DNA of 64,000 nucleotides from NCBI GenBank assembly GCA_950106755.1, contig OX467092.1, positions 4,650,001 to 4,714,000 on the forward strand, written 5' to 3'. The position numbers were made by a program, and so were the translations under genes. The stretch is from Climacium dendroides (Eukaryota; Streptophyta; Bryopsida; Hypnales; Climaciaceae). Every line of letters starts with the position of its first letter. The stretch's first letter is position 1. Of the stretch, positions 24,638-38,269 are shown in pieces. The notes beneath the pieces were generated by a model. The model did no database searches. It worked only from the letters and a program-made list of their open reading frames with translations, and was not told where the DNA came from.

Positions 24638-25213
24638 CCCCTAAATGTTCAAGTCTTTTTTTGAGCTTCTTTGAATTTGCTCTAAATTGAACAAAATGCC
24701 AACATTTTGATAAATTTTATCAATTTTATTTGTATTGTAACTATACAAATTCAAACTAAACATGCTATAAATTGTATGGGAAAAGAAAACACAATAGTAT
24801 ATTTTCTAGATTGAAGCATTATAATGTTTGATCAAGAGGATGTTAAAGTGTTAAAGTGATTTAAAGGCTTTCAAGCCTATTTTTACATATTAAATATATA
24901 AAATTGGTCACCAAAAAAAATATGAAGTTAAAGGGCACAATGAGCATAATCCCAATCTATTAAAGGCTTCTCAAAATCTACTCTCAAGAAACCTCAACAT
25001 TAGAAAATCAAGATTTGCAATGGACACCCTTGTACAAAATTTTGAATATAAAAATCATGATCGGTCAAATTCATAATTGAATTTTTATACTAAAACTAGA
25101 CATTTAAGTGAATTTAAAAAAAATATAAACTATAAAAAATAGAAATTTAATTAGGTTTTATTTAACTCAAAGTATTGTCATCATCAAAATTTGGTGCCTT
25201 TAGCATTTAGGGA
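24638..25213. repeat. Short TTAA element, 576 bp
   Basis: TTAA at 24,634-24,637 precedes CCCCTAAATGTTC, and TTAA at 25,214-25,217 follows GCATTTAGGGA. The ends form a short imperfect inverted repeat of the family type, and the length is below the 0.9-kb norm. The preceding 24.5-kb segment starts with AACCCCCAAAGG and matches the variant at 3.53 kb. Confidence 0.45.
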
Positions 25214-25334
25214 TTAAGTCCCAATAATTTTTATAATTTTTTACTACATGATTAAAAAATTATTGTACAATATGTGGTTTTTTGTAGACATGGTAGTCTA
25301 GGTAGATTTGTAAAATATTTTTTTTTAGTATCAA

Positions 25335-25928
25335 ATATTTGAAATTATTCTTTTAGATTTATATGTATGTGAAAAGCTTTGAATCATTCCAATTTGATTA
25401 ATGAGATATCGAGATGAAAGTTATGAGGAGTTTTAGTTTGTAGGCAATTATAGATTTTTTGCTCTAAAATAAACTTTAAAATCTATTATTTAATTAATTT
25501 TTTAATATTTAATAAATAAATAAAATCAAATGATGTAGAATGTTTATTATAGCATTACAACCATTGGGATTGGCATTTTTCTGTTCCATAACTAAATTCT
25601 CAACAATCTAGTATTTTGAATCATTCTTTGTTTTTTCTACTTACTATTTTTTTCCTATATGTTGTACAATTACAAATGATCTGAAATTTTCAAGCATGTA
25701 GCCAACTTGCCTTGAAGAATGAATTCAAAGAAGCACCACCATTATGGACATTTTTTCATACAAATATGACCTTGTGAAGTTAAGTTACCCATTTTGGGGG
25801 GCCAAAAAAATATTTTTGTCACTTCAAATGCTAATATCTTGCAATCTACATGGTGGAAATTTTTGAAATTTTTTCCACATTTTTTCAAACTAGTGTACTA
25901 CAAGATACTCTAGTTGGATGGGTCCAAT
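25335..25928 (+). repeat. Inverted repeat partner of 41.21-41.81 kb
   Basis: This 0.6-kb segment is the reverse complement of 41,208-41,810 with only scattered differences, visibly closer to it than to any other copy of the family. Shared landmarks include GCAATCTACATGGTGG, GGCCAAAAAAATATTTTTG (with a small length difference) and AGCACCACCATTATGG. The TTAA-family L end (...TTTAGGGG then TTAA at 26,037-26,040) follows downstream. A diverged, truncated third copy lies at about 52.6-53.06 kb. Confidence 0.75.
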
Positions 25929-26860
25929 TTTTTAATTTTTTAATTAAAATTTTTTTCTTTCTAAAATTTGGTACTTGTATTAGAAATGGTATTTTTGGAG
26001 TATTTTGGGTGAAATCATAGTAAAAAAATTTAGGGGTTAAAGTGCTTGTAATACAACATGCCATATAGAGGATGTTTGCATATTATGAACTTTGAAAATA
26101 AAATTCTAATCCAAAGTTTTTTACATGTGAATCTCCTCTAACAAATGCCATGTTTCTCTACTTGTTAAAAATAGAACAATAGTTTGAAAATGCAAAAATG
26201 TAAAGATCTCTATAAAGTACAATGGCTTACAAAGTGGTAAAATATGACCTATGAAACCTATGTAGTTGGATCAACCTTTTTAGGAAAAAAATATCAAAAA
26301 AATTGAAAACCATATATTGAAAAGTTATGAGATTTTGGTAGTTGGGTTGTAGAAATACAATTTTGATTAATTCATCAATAGAGGTAAAGTTCATATAATT
26401 TTGATGAAGAACGTGATTGTATCAAATCTTCCTTTTATGAATTTAAGAAATCTAAGATAAATATATCCAAATATGTCTTCAATAAACACACATATCATTT
26501 TAGGCTAAAAACATATGACAAATTTAGATAGCCAACATGATTTACTTATACAAGGTTAGGTTGTTGAACATCCGATTGAAAATTCAAGCATGTTCCTACA
26601 AAGTCAATTTTCAATGGATCTTTTGAAAATTTGACACAAGGTGTAGTCATGCACTCCTTTTTTTGAAATATAAATTTTTCTTTAATTAGGTTTGAAGATC
26701 AAAAGTTATGTTGCTTGAAGTATTTTAAACAATTTAGGCAACTTATGAAAAATCATCTTTTACTTTTGAAAAATTGCAAACATGTAACTACATAATGTAG
26801 AATGCGTTTCAATGCGATTGTAAGAGCCCCATCTAAATGTAGTGCAAAAATCTCACTCTA

Positions 26861-27795
26861 GCTCCTGAAGTATGAAAGCCTTTTTTCTTTCAAAAAACAC
26901 CCAAAACTGCCATTTCTATTGCAAGATGCAAAACTCATGAAATTTTCATTTTTTTGGCATATCTAACTGTAGGATTTTGCACTTGACTATTATATGAATG
27001 TGTAGTAGAAATTTCAGAAACATTGACCACGTGAGTGACCACGTAGATTGTAAGATATTTGTGTTTAAAGTAAAGCAAACAAGTCTGTGACTAGATTTTG
27101 ACTAGATTTTGACTAGATTTTGAGGCTTTGAATCTCCTTATTTAAAAAAATTTGTACTATTGATTTTGAAGTTAGAAATCTTTATGTTGAAGATTTGAGT
27201 TGAAAGTTGGTGAAAAAAATTTGAAAAGAAAAACACTTGATTTTCATTTATTAAAAAATTGTTAAGTAGAAGTAGGTCTGAGATTCAACAAAACACTAAA
27301 TTATTAATAGCTCTAAGATGGAATTGAAACACCATAATTCCAATGGTGAGATTATTCTAGAAATAAAATCTAACCTTGCCTAATAGTATTTTTTTGAAAA
27401 ATTGCGAAAATTGCATTAAAAAATGAATCCCATGAGTTCTTTTTTCAAGAAGATGCTTAGATTTCTCCAAAAACAAGATTATTCATAACTTTCACATCAC
27501 TATGAATCAAAACTTCAAATGTAAACAAAAATAAGACCTATAAATGAAAAAATTTCAATTTTATTTCAATTTTTGTAGATTTTTTTTTCTACCTAACGAA
27601 GTGAAAATTATGCTTAAGATTGCATAACTTTTGCCCCTGAGCACCAATTGAAATAAAAATCATATTCTCATGAAGCTAATGAGTTTTTCTATTTTCTAAG
27701 ATAGTTTTTTTTAAATCACCAAAAATTGAGGTCACAATAACTTGCCCAAACTTCCAAGTATCCCTCAAGGAGACACTTAGGATAGGAGTTAGGAG
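26861..27795 (+). repeat. TTAA element, copy 3 (about 0.93 kb)
   Basis: The right end (GGAGTTAGGAG) is followed by TTAA at 27,796-27,799. The left end (GCTCCTGAAGTATGAAAGCC) follows TCTA, a probable decayed TTAA. The interior carries the family blocks, including the 'aaagtagaagtaggtc' type and the 'ttgccc.gagcaccaattgaaataaaaat' type block. The length matches full copies. Confidence 0.6.
27088..27123. repeat. 12-bp tandem repeat, three copies
   Basis: TGACTAGATTTT is repeated three times in direct succession inside the TTAA element. It is a local microsatellite-like expansion. Confidence 0.7.
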
Positions 27796-27984
27796 TTAAA
27801 ATTTGTTGCCCGTGTTAGTAGGGTCAAAAACCATTTAAAAAAAAATAATTTCATGCATTTTAATCTTGAAATCTATGCAATCAAAAATTATGAATTTTTT
27901 CTACTCATTCCTACATTAGCCCGATACTAACACTTTTATACAATTGAATTTTGAAAAAAAAAGTTGTTCTTTACAATTTTTGCC

Positions 27985-29160
27985 TAAAATGTACCCCAAT
28001 CCATTAGATGTAAGACAAAAATACAATAATATAAAGGTCTATTTTGCTTAACAATTGAATCTTGGACACGTGTAGAGAAGAGACATGATGTAGCCCAGTC
28101 CATCAAGGGTGAGACAAAAAAACATTGTTAGGTAGCCTATCTTACTTAACAACTCAAATTTAGACACATATAGAGAGGGGACATGATGTAGCCCAGTCTA
28201 TCAGGGGTGAAACAGAAAACATTATCAGATAGATCTATCTTGCGTAACAACTGGAGCTTGGACACGTGTAAAGAGGGGTCACAATGTAGCCCAATCCATC
28301 ACGGGTGAGACAAAAAACATTGTTAAATAGATCTATCTTGCGTAACAACTGGAGCTTGGATACGTGTAGAGAGGGGTCATAATGTAGCCCAATCCATCAC
28401 GGGTGAGACAAAAAACATTGTTAAATAGATCTATCTTGCGTAACAACTGGAACTTGGACACGTATAGAGAGGGGTCACAATGTAGCCCAATACATCATGG
28501 GTGAGACAAAAAACATTGTTAAATAGATCTATCTTGCGTAACAACTGGAGTTTGGACACGTGTAGAGAGGAATCACAATGTAGCCCAATCCATCACGGGT
28601 GAGACAAAAAACATTGTTAAATAGATCTATCTTGCATAACAACTGGAGTTTAGACACGTGTAGAGAGGAATCACAATGTAGCCCAATCCATCACGGGTGA
28701 GACAAAAAACATTGTTAAATAGATCTATCTTGCGTAACAACTGGAGCTTAGACATGTGTAGAGAGGGGACATGATGTAGTCCAATCCATCAGGTGTGACG
28801 AAAATAATGTTACGTAGACCTATCTTGCGCAACAACTAAATCTTAGACACGTGTAGAAAGGAAACATGATGTAGCCCAGTCCATCAGGGGTGAGGAAAAC
28901 AATGTTACGTAGATCTACCTTGCATAACAACTAAAGCTTGGACACGTATAGAAAGGAGACATGATGTAGCCTTGTCCATCAAGAGTGAGACAAAAAAACA
29001 TTGTTAGGTAGACCTATCTTGTGTAACAACTCAATCTTGGACATGTGTAGGGAGGGGACACGATGTAGCCTAATCCATCAAAGGTGAGACAAAAATAATG
29101 TTACGTAGACCTATCTTGCGTAACAACTGAAGCTTGGACAAGTGTAGAGAGAAGGCACAA
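27985..29160. repeat. 98-bp tandem array, about 12 units
   Basis: The landmark TGTAGCCCAATCCATC (with variants) recurs at 28,091, 28,189, 28,287, 28,385, 28,483, 28,581, 28,679 and 28,777, exactly 98 bp apart. Spacing becomes 93-101 bp in the outer units at 28,872, 28,965 and 29,066. The central units are nearly identical and the outer ones diverged, the pattern left by unequal exchange with homogenisation. Many units contain GACACGTGTAGAG, a palindromic CACGTG core; others carry variants such as CACGTATAG. The unit length is not a multiple of three and no frame runs through, so this is not a repeat protein. Confidence 0.92.
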
Positions 29161-29165
29161 TAAAA

Positions 29166-29894
29166 TAAGGAACACTGTCATTAGCTTCTTTATTTGGCAA
29201 TACATTGCTCTCCTGATCGATGTTGATTTATGTAGCTTTTTCCTTCTACATATTTGCTAGTGCAATGCAGGTAACGAAAGGCATATTTTTCATACAAAAA
29301 TTGTTGATTCTTAGGTTTATTTATCTTACAAGGCAAGTTAGAACCATTCAATAAGATTTCTTCTTTCTTATTTTGATCATTGACCATTATGATTGAATTG
29401 GAGGGTTTCTCCCTCCAAAATAGAGGAACTTGAATAGTTCTAATATGAGGATGATTTCAAATTGACCTCCTAGATTGGTGCATCTATAGATGGACAATTG
29501 AAATACATACTTATTGTAATTAAGGATTTACAAACAATATATCTAAATAATTTCACCTAATTCTTCTTCAAAGATGCTACAATTCAATTTTATATAGTTT
29601 TATATAGTATTATTTGGATTATCATGGATTTACATTTGAAAACTTTAAAATAATAATGTCTCTTTAGATTCTTTAAATGTATATATATGAACAAACAAAG
29701 TGCTAAAAGCAATGAAAAAACTTTCAATCTTGTCCATTTTTAAAAATCTTTATTTATTACTTAATGGCCTAATAAGAAATGGATAAGATCTTACAATTTC
29801 AAAACTCTTTAATCAATGTCTAGCCAAAGATCCATGTAACAATCTTGCTTTGAATTAGATATTTTAGATATGTTAGAAGAAACTTATATTTGCA
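29166..29894. other. AT-rich non-coding sequence
   Basis: No gene is recognised. The short minus-strand open frame of 65 codons near 29.2-29.4 kb has no recognisable motif. Confidence 0.5.
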
Positions 29895-29898
29895 TTAA

Positions 29899-30802
29899 CC
29901 CCTAAAGGACTATTTGTCCCCTCGGGGAACAATTTGGGTCTGGATAGGTTTCTATTGTCTCAATTTGTAGTGAATGTTTTTCTAACTTTTTGAGAATGTG
30001 CGGTTTTGTGAGAGCTTTGTGGATGTATAATTTTTATTTCAACTAGTGTTTGGGAGAAACATTTATGGTACAATAAGCCAAAAATGGAGGTTTAGGGGCA
30101 GCACAAAAGTCAAAATATTTTTTTTTTAATTTCTCAAAATTTTATATTTTTGTCTAAGTTTGGAACTTATATTCATTCTATTTGGACTAGTGATGAGAAA
30201 GATATAGAAAATCTTAGCTTTTCAAGCAATCTAAGCATTTTCTTGAACAAATAACTTATAGGATTCATTTGTAAATGCAACTTTTATAATTTTCCAAAAA
30301 AAATTGTTAAACAGGGTCAAGTTTGCTTTCTAGAACAATCTTACTATTGGAATTATTGTATTTCAATTCCATCTTAGAGCTATTAATGATTCAGTTTTTC
30401 CTTCAACCTTTAATCTATTTCTACTTAACAATTTTTTAGTGGAAGAAAATTCAGTATTTTTTTGATGAATTTTTTCCTTAGATTTTCAATTCAACTATCC
30501 AACATAAAAAATTAGAAAACCAAAATCAATAGTACAAAAATTTAGTTAAAAAGATTCAAAGCTAAAAGAACTAACCAAGCAAGTTGTAAAAAAACTTGTT
30601 TTGTTCACTTTGGATGCAAATACCTTGCAATCTGTATGGTCAAATTTGATGAAATTTTTACCACATGTTTTCAAACAAGATAAGTACAATATCCAACTAT
30701 TAGATTTTTAAAAAGGTATTTTTTTTTATTTTCTTAGGTGAACGCAGCAAAAGTGGCAATTTGAGTGGTTTTTGAGAGAAAACACCCTTAGGGCTTTAGG
30801 GA
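29899..30802 (-). repeat. TTAA element, copy 4 (904 bp, full length)
   Basis: TTAA flanks both ends (29,895-29,898 and 30,803-30,806). The first end reads CCCCTAAAGGAC followed by GTCCCCTCGGGGAAC, a small palindrome that recurs at this end in other copies. The other end reads GGGCTTTAGGGA. Orientation is opposite to the copy at 34.1 kb. No coding capacity. Confidence 0.75.
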
Positions 30803-30806
30803 TTAA

Positions 30807-33460
30807 AAGAAATGGTATTCACCTTAGGATCTTTGTATATTATCATTGTAGTGAAATCATTTTCATTTAGATAAATTGTGTCTACCAAAGAAGACTCCAT
30901 TTGACTTCTTACTCTACTATGATGAAAAATATTTCATCCAAATCTCTTCATCCATTTTGAATATTGTAGTGTATCATAATGTCAAACTTGATTTGGTATG
31001 TGGAAGCTTAAGTAATTCACTTAGTATCCAAAAAGCAAAAAACTTATTTAGGTGAGGTAATTACATTGCATTGTTGCAATGCAACTTCCTTGCTAATTCC
31101 AAATTAGACATTGCCATCAAAATAAAAGACCAAAAAATAAAATAATTATGTAATGACATTATTGTTTTTTCTTCTGAAATTGTTCATTCATTTCAATAAG
31201 TTTTGTTTTGGATAATTTAGATACTTTGATCTCAATGTAGGATACAAAGGTTCAATTTTGCAAATTTATAATTGACCTTAATTCCTCAAGGACAAGGGAT
31301 AGTCCAATTTCCAAATCTTCAAGTAAAGATTCAATACAAAATATAACTTTAAAAAATAAAATTTAATGATGAATTTAAAAAAAAATGTAACATATGATCT
31401 ATAAATCACATCTATATTGTTAGATCTACTATTATATAGAAGATATTTTGTGAATATAATTTAGAATGAAAATAAAAAATGATTTCTAAAACTAATTGTA
31501 GATTGAATATTTGTAATTGTTACAAGAATTCAAGATCTTAAGTTTTAATTATAATGATTTTTTAATATAATATTATAGTTATTTTTGATCAAGTTGTTTT
31601 TAAAAATCATAATTTTAACTCAAAGTTATTTTTGAGGTAAATCACATTTACATCTTTTGAATTATTGAATTCTTGCAAATGAATTTTTCTGATAATCCAT
31701 ACTTAAGTAATGCAAGACATTATAAGAAATTATCTAGATGCATGAAAACCAAGATTTTCAAAACTTCTTTGCTTTCATTAGTTCTTCAAAATTTTAACAT
31801 CTAGTCCTTAAATAGTTAAATTAACACATTGTCTCCCTAATCAACTTCTTGTGACTTTAGAGTATTTTTAAAGTACATTAGTTCCAACTCTTTTTCTTCA
31901 TTGTGAATGCCCATGCAAAATTCTCTTCATCCTCATCACTTTAAATATGAACTTTCAACCTTTGAAAAGCTAAGAGCCAATTGAAATAGTTCAATTATAA
32001 TAAAAAAAAATTCAAGATTGGTAATGCAATATACTTTAAATATAATTTGACAAAGTTCTATTTGGTTTTTTTATTTATAATATTATGACTATTACCTACC
32101 ACTTAAAGTTCTTTTACATTTTAGGTTTTGCAACCACAACTCCTTACAAGTTGTGTAAAAAAGACAAGCTGTGGCATGTTTTAATTTTTTTGTTGAATTC
32201 AAATGGAGACCTATATTATTTGGTGGACTTTTTGACAACAAAAATTTAATTTTCTAAAAGTGGACCAAAGAGTTCAAAATTTGTTTGTCTTACAAGTTTA
32301 AAGTTATATGGAATTGAGGTGGTTAATGTTTTGCAAAAGCCATGTCAAATTTCACATTAACTAGAGTTTTTGGCTACAATGCTAATGAAGACAGAATGTT
32401 TATCTAGAATATCAATAAAGTACTAAATTAAAGAATCAAAAGTTTGTGTAGATGCTACTAGTTTCAAAATTCTCATGTAACGATTGTCATTGTACAAAAT
32501 TTACATACAACTTCAAAATAGTGTTAACCAAGTAAAGTTTGCGATTAAGTATTGGTCCTTGAATATGTTTCCTTGAACATCTTCTATAATTATTGAGGCC
32601 TTAAATCTTGAGCCCGTGATATCAACTTGTTTATTATACCACTCATTGCCATTATGAAGCTCCAATAATTTCTACTAAAATTAATACCAAATCTAAGTCT
32701 TTCTTATAATATAAATCCCAAATACAAGAAACCTACCAATGAATTTGATATTGAAAGAGACCCTCCACCCTAGACTATAGTTTTTCCATGGCATTAAGTA
32801 TTATTTGAGATTAAGAAATTAAGTAACACATAGATTTGAAAGATAAATGGACGATTTATAAGCAATTTCTAGAAAGTACATACTACTTATGTATTGTAAA
32901 GAGCTTCCTCATCAAAACCTTTAGTTGCAAGACTTACATATTGGTATAAAGTTGGCAAATTGCCCTTGTTTAGGCACCACTTGTATATGAGTACAACAAA
33001 TTAGGCTACCAAATTCATTTTATCTTTTGTATTTTCTTATTGTTTGGTAATTCCTTCCCTTTCAAAGAAAAAAATGGATATTGGTAGCCTCAAAGAAAAA
33101 TAATGCTACCACTATAATGCTTTATGCTCACTAATTAGTGGAAAACCATAATTGTCTTTAATTAATATTAAAAAAAAATAACTATTAAAATATTCATTTT
33201 ATTCTTCATTGTTATTTTTCCTTCTTGAAAAAATTCAAGGCTCATATAATAAAATTGCAAGTTTGAAACTTTATTATAGTTTCAATGACTAAATTGAGCT
33301 AAAAAAATATGGCAATGATCTTGGTCTTTTAGGAGTTAAGTGTTGTGCCATTTTATGCTTGGCAAAGAAGAAGAAAATTGACACTAATAATACTATGATT
33401 TTGACAATTATCCTTAACAATGTACCAAAAAAATACAAACATAATGTTCCAAGGTTAATT
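30807..33460. other. AT-rich non-coding sequence
   Basis: I see no gene, RNA or bounded repeat over this stretch. An isolated inverted family end (CTTTTAGGAGTTAA) occurs near 33,330 next to the C-run. Confidence 0.5.
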
Positions 33461-33463
33461 TCT

Positions 33464-33480
33464 CCCCCCCCCCCCCCCCC
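33464..33480 (+). repeat. 17-base C homopolymer
   Basis: An uninterrupted run of 17 C stands in a strongly AT-rich context, directly preceding the block related to 53.6-54.0 kb. Its exact length may be subject to sequencing error. Confidence 0.8.
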
Positions 33481-33499
33481 TCTTATAAAAATCAATAGC

Positions 33500-33980
33500 T
33501 ATTGATTTGAGTTCAAAAAAAATTTCCCACCCCTCCCAATGTTGTTGATTTAAAAAAATCAAAGCCATGGATGCTAAACAATTGATCTTGGCCATTGAAA
33601 TATGAATATAGAACATAGATGAAGATATGAATACATAATATGGTGAAGATACAGAGACATAATATGGTAAAGATAAGGATACATAATATGGTACAAGTAT
33701 AGGTACAAGTACAAATATGGGTACAAATATAAAATTTGAATACTGATATATCCCATATTGATTGCATTGGAACTATTTTGGAAAATACAAGTAGGGATGG
33801 TGGTGGTGGAGGTTGGAAGAAATTAAAACACATAATAATTTTAATAAAAACCTGTAACAATTGGGAGGGGATTAAAATGCATAATAAATGATGAAAACTT
33901 ATGACAATTGGGGGGATTAAAACATACAATAAATAATAAAACCTTATTTTAAGTTTATTGTGACAGTTTGTTACAATGAA
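33500..33980 (-). repeat. Block with TATCC/GGATA-type short repeats, related to 53.6-54.0 kb
   Basis: A loosely periodic array (GATACATAATATGGT and variants, about 27 bp) lies at 33,620-33,720. The flanks contain 'gttgttgatttaaaaaaatc' and a TGTGACAG...TACAATGAACTCAAAAG motif. The same elements occur in inverted order at 53.59-54.04 kb (CATATCC arrays, 'aaaaaaatcaacaac', and CACAATGAGCTCAAAAG). I infer two diverged inverted copies of one element of unknown class. Confidence 0.5.
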
Positions 33981-34128
33981 CTCAAAAGAAGCAGTTTATC
34001 ACTATTCTTAACTATGCACTCAAAATCAAAGAATGATAATTGTAAAGTTGTTTTTTTGTTGATTTTTCTTTGAATATTTTGAAATATTAAGGTAATTAAA
34101 AAACTCAAATTCAATGAGTTTAGATTAA

Positions 34129-35041
34129 CCCTTAAAGTCTCAAGGCCTCTTTCCATAAAAAAGCACTTAAAACTACCATTTCTATAGCAATGAGTGAAAA
34201 CTTTTTTTTAAAAGTGTCTTTTTATATTTAACCGTAGGATCTTGTACTAAACTAGTATAAGAATTTATGGAAAAATCTTACAAACTTTGACTGTGTAGAT
34301 TGCAAGATATTTGTGTTTAAAGTGAAGAAAACAAATTCTTTTGCACCTTGCTCAATTACACTATTTGGCTTTAAACCTTTATAACTTATAATTTTTGCTC
34401 TAATGATTTTATATTTATAATTTTATATGATAAATAATTGAGTTGAGATTCTACAATTTATAAAGAAAACTTAATTTTCATTCATTAAATTTTTTTAAAG
34501 TAGAAGTAGATTTAAGATTGAAGGAAAATCTAAATTGTTAATAGCTTTAAGATGGAATTGAAATACGCTAATCTCAATAGAGAGATTGTTTTAGAAAGAG
34601 ATCTTGACCTTGTGAAACTTTTTTTTTGAGAAATTATAAAAATTGAGGTCAAAAATGAATTCTACAAGTTATTTTTTCAAGAAGATGCTCTAATTGCCCC
34701 CAAAACAAGATTGTTCATAACTTTCTCATAACAAATTCAAATGGAATGAATCAAAGCTTGCCATGTATATAAAAATATAATCTATACAGATCAATTTTTT
34801 TTTAAATTTTACTTTAAGTTTTTTTGAAGGTTTTTTTCTGCCCACCAAACAAAAAAAAGTACTTTTTGTTTCATAACTTTTGCTCCCGAGCTCCAATTGA
34901 AATAAAAAATATATTTTTGGAAAGCTAATGTGTTTTTCTATCTTGTCAAAAAGATTTTAAAAATTACAAAAAATATTGAGACCATAGGAGCCTGCCCAAA
35001 ATCCATTTTGTCCCTTAAAGGGGACAATGGGACTTTAAGGG
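34129..35041 (+). repeat. TTAA element, copy 5 (913 bp, full length)
   Basis: TTAA at 34,125-34,128 precedes CCCTTAAAGTCTC. The right end GGGACTTTAAGGG is followed by TTAT, one change from TTAA. The palindrome GTCCCTTAAAGGGGAC sits just inside the right end, as in copy 4. The block AATGGAATGAATCAAAGCTT near 34,741 is the position at which copy 6 is interrupted at 50.9 kb, so this copy gives the empty-site reference. Confidence 0.75.
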
Positions 35042-35045
35042 TTAT

Positions 35046-38000
35046 ATTAAGTAATGTCGAATTAGGTGAAGCTATAAAGAGCGATTGTAAGTCATTTCCT
35101 TCCACTTTGATGACTCAGATTGGTAAGTTCTTCTTGGAGTTTGTTAATGTATTTAGTTTTTGCATTGGCATACACAAAGGCCATTAGTGGCTTAGGTGCA
35201 CAATAAAATTCAATGAAATTAAAACATGTGACTAAAAATGTAGAATTTGAAGTTGTTGATGTTTTGACATTGTTTTAGTCTATCCTTTCATCTATTAAAA
35301 GTTTGGATTTGTTGTCATGATTATTTTGAACCTCTTTACTAGTCCTTACATCCACAATGTATTTGGCTTCATTGCTTCAATATAGAATCTATTTACAACA
35401 ATATCTTTTGAAGTTCATCATCTTATTAGTATGTTGATGAACAAAATAAGTACATATTAAGCAAGCCCAATTTCAACATACCATAGGCAACTAAATTAAC
35501 CTTTCACTAATCAAGAAAGTTGTCTACAAAGAAAAATATGAAACTATGTGCACATATTCAATTCTTGTTTGAAAAAACCAATGATTAGTAATTTGTCCAA
35601 TAGCCTCTAGCTTTCAAAACAATATTAACTCTTCAAAGTATGCTCTCATAGAGTGTCAATGGAATCCTCCACACTCAAACTAGAATATATGGTACACACA
35701 TGGTCATACAAATCTTCAATTCCTCTTAGAGGTGTAGGAAACTTGTTCAAACAACGTTTTACAAGTGCCTAAATATGCTCCATGTCCAAGGGGTGCACTC
35801 CCATTTTGGAGGGGATTTACACATGATCAAATGAAGGGATATTATAATACTTTGGTCCTAAAATTGAGGAAAGGTTTGAAAATAAAATAGCATCCCTAGA
35901 ATGGTAAGAATAATATTTGAAGAATCAAGAGTAGAAGAATTTTTTTATTCTACAATAGCATTGCCAAAAAAAAATCTAAAAATTAGTAAATGTATCATAG
36001 CTATCTCAAAAGGATCCAAAGTGCAATTTATAACCAAAGTTTATGAATAGGTAGTTTAGGGTGTAGTAGGGATTTTTGACCACAGAGTTGGTTTTTTGTT
36101 TTTTTGTTTTTTTGTTTTGTTTAAACATATAGGCTTCAATGGGCCATAGCTAACCACGCATTTTTAGGACTAATTTGCACGTGGACAGTTTCTTACTAAG
36201 AAGTTTCAATTGAGGACTTTTCCTTCCTCTTAGCAACTGAGTTTGGAATTTTGGTGTGCACTCTTTTTGAAATAGATCCAGAGTTTTCTTGATTGTTGCT
36301 ATTGAAGGTTTTTTCCAAGGTCAATTTGACCCGGTGTTTGAAAAAATGTTTGAAAAAGAATATGCCATTGCTCTTTACTTATAATGAACATAAGGTATAC
36401 AAAAATAGCACAAGTAAAAATTTCAAATAAAATATAGGGTATATGAAATAAGGTGAATTTAGAAATTTAGGTACATATAGCAATAAAAATTCAAAGGATT
36501 TACCTACATAGCCCCTAGGTAATAGGGACTTGAATGCACTTGATGTCTAAACATACTATGTAGTGCATCTCTTGAGGCTCTATGGGATTTAAATTTGGTG
36601 ATTGCTCAAGGCACTAGAGGAGTTGAAATCTTTTAAAAAAAACTAGTGTACTAGATCCAAGTTATAATTGCGTATAGTACTTTGCAAAAAAATTCTAGTA
36701 TATTTTTGTACACATGTTGATCCATACGGCCTTCAATTCTATGCACATCTCATAGTCCAAAAGCTATGATACAATTCCAAATCATGATTGTCCCTCCACC
36801 ATACTTTATAGTATAAGAGACATGTTTCGGTTTAATGCCTTAACCATCTCCAATTCAACATTACATCCTACCATCTAAGTTTAAACTTGTTTATCTTTGT
36901 TTCACCACTAAAAGTAGCATATTTCAATAACAAACTACCTACTTTTCATACCTTCAAGCAAACCTCAATTGTGCACGAATATGTCTATGCTTAAGAAATG
37001 GTTTCTACCAAGTTTTTTTTTTTCATTTTTTAAGAAGTGCCAAAGTGGCGATATAAAATGTTATGGTGGTGCTCTAAATTTCAACATTCATCCACATATT
37101 GGATAGAAAATATCACATTAGTACATATCACACGTCTATAATTCGATTTTCATCCACAATTTGGTGATGTCATCCATTTTTTTAAATTTGAAGTGTTTTG
37201 GCAATTTCACCCAAGTTTTTTGACATTTTTTGGGGCATTTTTTAGCCAAATTTTTTTCTTTGGTGCAAACTAGCACCTAAAAGCAAAAAAAAGCATTGGT
37301 TTCTACTATTGCATTTGTACATTCAAATATGCCTCTTTTAAAGCCTATCTAATGGTGATGTTTGACCAATTGTTTATTTGTTTATTTTCAAAGCCGTTTT
37401 TCTATACAAATGTAGTTTCAAGTCAACCTTTAGTAACAAAGATAACACATCACTGCTTCTCCCAGTCTCTCAAAGCTCTTGTGCACTCTCCTCTTTGCTT
37501 TTCAATGTCGCCATGAATCTCTTTTTCAAGGTGCAACTTAAACGGCAACCTTTATATAAAAATGCCACTTCTTTTGAATAGCACTGCACCTTTCGAAGGT
37601 GCAACGGAAACTTGTACTAAGAAAAGTGACAACCTTTCATGTAGAAAGGTTGCTTCTAAGTAGCACTACAATTGGATGCTTCTACTTGAGAGAAAATGGA
37701 GGCATAGTACTACAATTTATTCAACAAATTTCACCACAAAATCTTTAGAATTATAGCTACACAACACTCTAACAACCATACAAAATTGTGAATTGAACTA
37801 TTCAGAATTCAATTTTGAAGTTGGAGGAATGGAAGCAAAATGAGTATTGTAACTCTAATTCTTTTAGCCAACTCAATTTGGAAACCCTAATTATTTAATT
37901 TTTGAGTTCACATTCATGCACTAGATAGATGGAATGAACAATTTGCTCACATGATCTTGTCTCACAACTTTTTTCTTGTCTCCTAAAATTGGATTTGTGA

Positions 38001-38160
38001 AAAATGTATTCACTTTTGTTTGTTACTTTTATCATATTATCTATAATTTATGAGGTCTTTGAACAAATTTTGTCCATTTCCTTTAAAATGGGATTCACTA
38101 TAGCCATTTGAAATCTATCACATTAGGTTCAATCATGCTCTTTTGTAATATTGTGGATTT
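35046..38160. other. AT-rich non-coding sequence
   Basis: No gene is recognised. A (T7G)-like run is present near 36,090-36,120. A short open frame at 37,378-37,581 (+) encodes no recognisable product. A two-copy direct repeat around 37,5xx-37,6xx (aaggtgcaac...) is too diverged to delimit. Confidence 0.45.
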
Positions 38161-38269
38161 GTAAATTCAAATTTTATATACATTTAAAATTTTAAAATTT
38201 TAAAACTTTTAATTTTTAAAATAAACTAATAAAAAATAATTTTAAAAAACATTAAATCATAAGTCCCTC

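Noticed and set aside
27985..29160. CRISPR-like array
   Set aside because: The whole 98-bp unit is repeated with no unique spacers, and the context is a plant nuclear genome.
33289..33929. Minus-strand frames of 60-138 codons rich in Tyr, Cys, Ile and Leu
   Set aside because: They are produced by the GATACATAATATGGT-type short repeats and the C homopolymer.
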